This document shows, one piece after another, positions 6,592-6,775 of a stretch of 6,775 nt of DNA. Each line of letters begins with the position of its first letter. Position 1 is the first letter of the stretch. The stretch is from Methylothermaceae bacterium (GTDB lineage: Bacteria; Pseudomonadota; Gammaproteobacteria; Methylococcales; Methylothermaceae), in assembly GCA_027024125.1 (NCBI GenBank), contig JALVSV010000089.1:1-6775 (forward strand). Direction: 5' to 3'. The position numbers and the translations under genes are program-made. Under the pieces are notes generated by a model. The model was not told the DNA's origin and did no database searches. It worked only from the letters and a program-made list of their open reading frames with translations.

Positions 6592-6775
6592 GGGTGTATC
6601 CCAGGACTCCGTCATCTATTCAGGCCGGGGCAGGTGGTCCGCATCGAAAAACGCCGTGAATACTTCCCTGTAGGCTCCACGCCGGCCTCCCTGCCGGCGA
6701 GGCTTTCGAATCAGACCACCTGCCCCTGCAATCAATCGTTTGCATGTTTAAATGACGTGGCCCTGGGGTGTATCC
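6592..6775 (+). repeat. Pair of 10-bp direct repeats GGGTGTATCC flanking the palindromic element
   Basis: GGGTGTATCC is found at 6592-6601 and again at 6766-6775, ending on the last base of the window, so the second copy may be longer. The first copy is followed by CAGG and sits in an imperfect palindrome (CCAGGG...CCCAGG). They lie on both sides of the 100-base palindrome at 6627-6726 but not directly against it. Confidence 0.6.
6627..6726. repeat. Nested palindromic intergenic element of about 100 bp
   Basis: The outer arms GGGGCAGGTGGTC (6627-6639) and GACCACCTGCCCC (6714-6726) are perfect 13-base inverted repeats. After three unpaired positions the pairing resumes with TCGAAA (6645-6650 region) against TTTCGA (6704-6709). 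In the centre CGCCGGC (6680-6686) pairs with GCCGGCG (6693-6699) over a 6-base loop, with CC/GG pairs outside an A-A mismatch. There is no open reading frame of note inside. It looks like a REP- or MITE-type short repeat. The inner text around GTGAATAC...CTGTAGGCT resembles intergenic repeats I recall from other gammaproteobacteria, but I cannot verify this. With genes expected downstream it may also end or insulate the zinc-ribbon transcript. The rest of 6508-6775 shows no gene. Confidence 0.75.

Noticed and set aside
6701..6726. TTCGAATC followed by CC-rich bases, resembling a tRNA T-loop
   Set aside because: The flanking bases do not pair as a T-arm, no acceptor or anticodon arm is found, and the bases are explained by the palindromic element.

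Overview
The window looks like ordinary chromosome from a gammaproteobacterium of moderate GC content. The best closeness is to proteins of E. coli and Pseudomonas type (QueG, Nnr, TsaE, GrxD, RNase T, MlaA, PyrC), but the gene order is not that of enteric bacteria. A free-living or symbiotic Chromatiales/Thiotrichales-like lineage is my guess; the sequence alone does not fix the genus.

Left part (1-2971): queG (epoxyqueuosine reductase, cut by the left edge) is on the minus strand and diverges from nnr (NAD(P)HX repair) and tsaE (tRNA t6A synthesis), which overlap by 28 bp and are probably cotranscribed. The queG | nnr-tsaE arrangement is classic for gammaproteobacteria and joins two tRNA-modification genes to a metabolite-repair gene. 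The usual next gene, amiB, is absent.

Middle (2972-4897): grxD (monothiol CGFS glutaredoxin) with its own likely promoter, converging with rnt (RNase T); the two stop codons are 3 bp apart. rnt diverges from mlaA, the outer-membrane lipoprotein of the Mla lipid-asymmetry system.

Right part (4828-6775): pyrC (dihydroorotase, pyrimidine synthesis) converges with mlaA and overlaps its 3' end by 70 bp, which gives PyrC a serine-rich tail. A 261-bp gene-free divergent region with candidate promoters and a hairpin separates pyrC from a small FmdB-type zinc-ribbon gene. After that gene, 268 bp without genes hold a nested palindromic element of about 100 bp, flanked by copies of a 10-bp direct repeat.

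All seven larger genes are housekeeping genes with intact key residues. I see no phage, transposase, CRISPR, toxin-antitoxin or defence genes and no evidence of a new multi-gene system. The items most worth a second look are the palindromic element at the right end, the mlaA/pyrC antisense overlap, and the inverted repeats in front of grxD and the zinc-ribbon gene.
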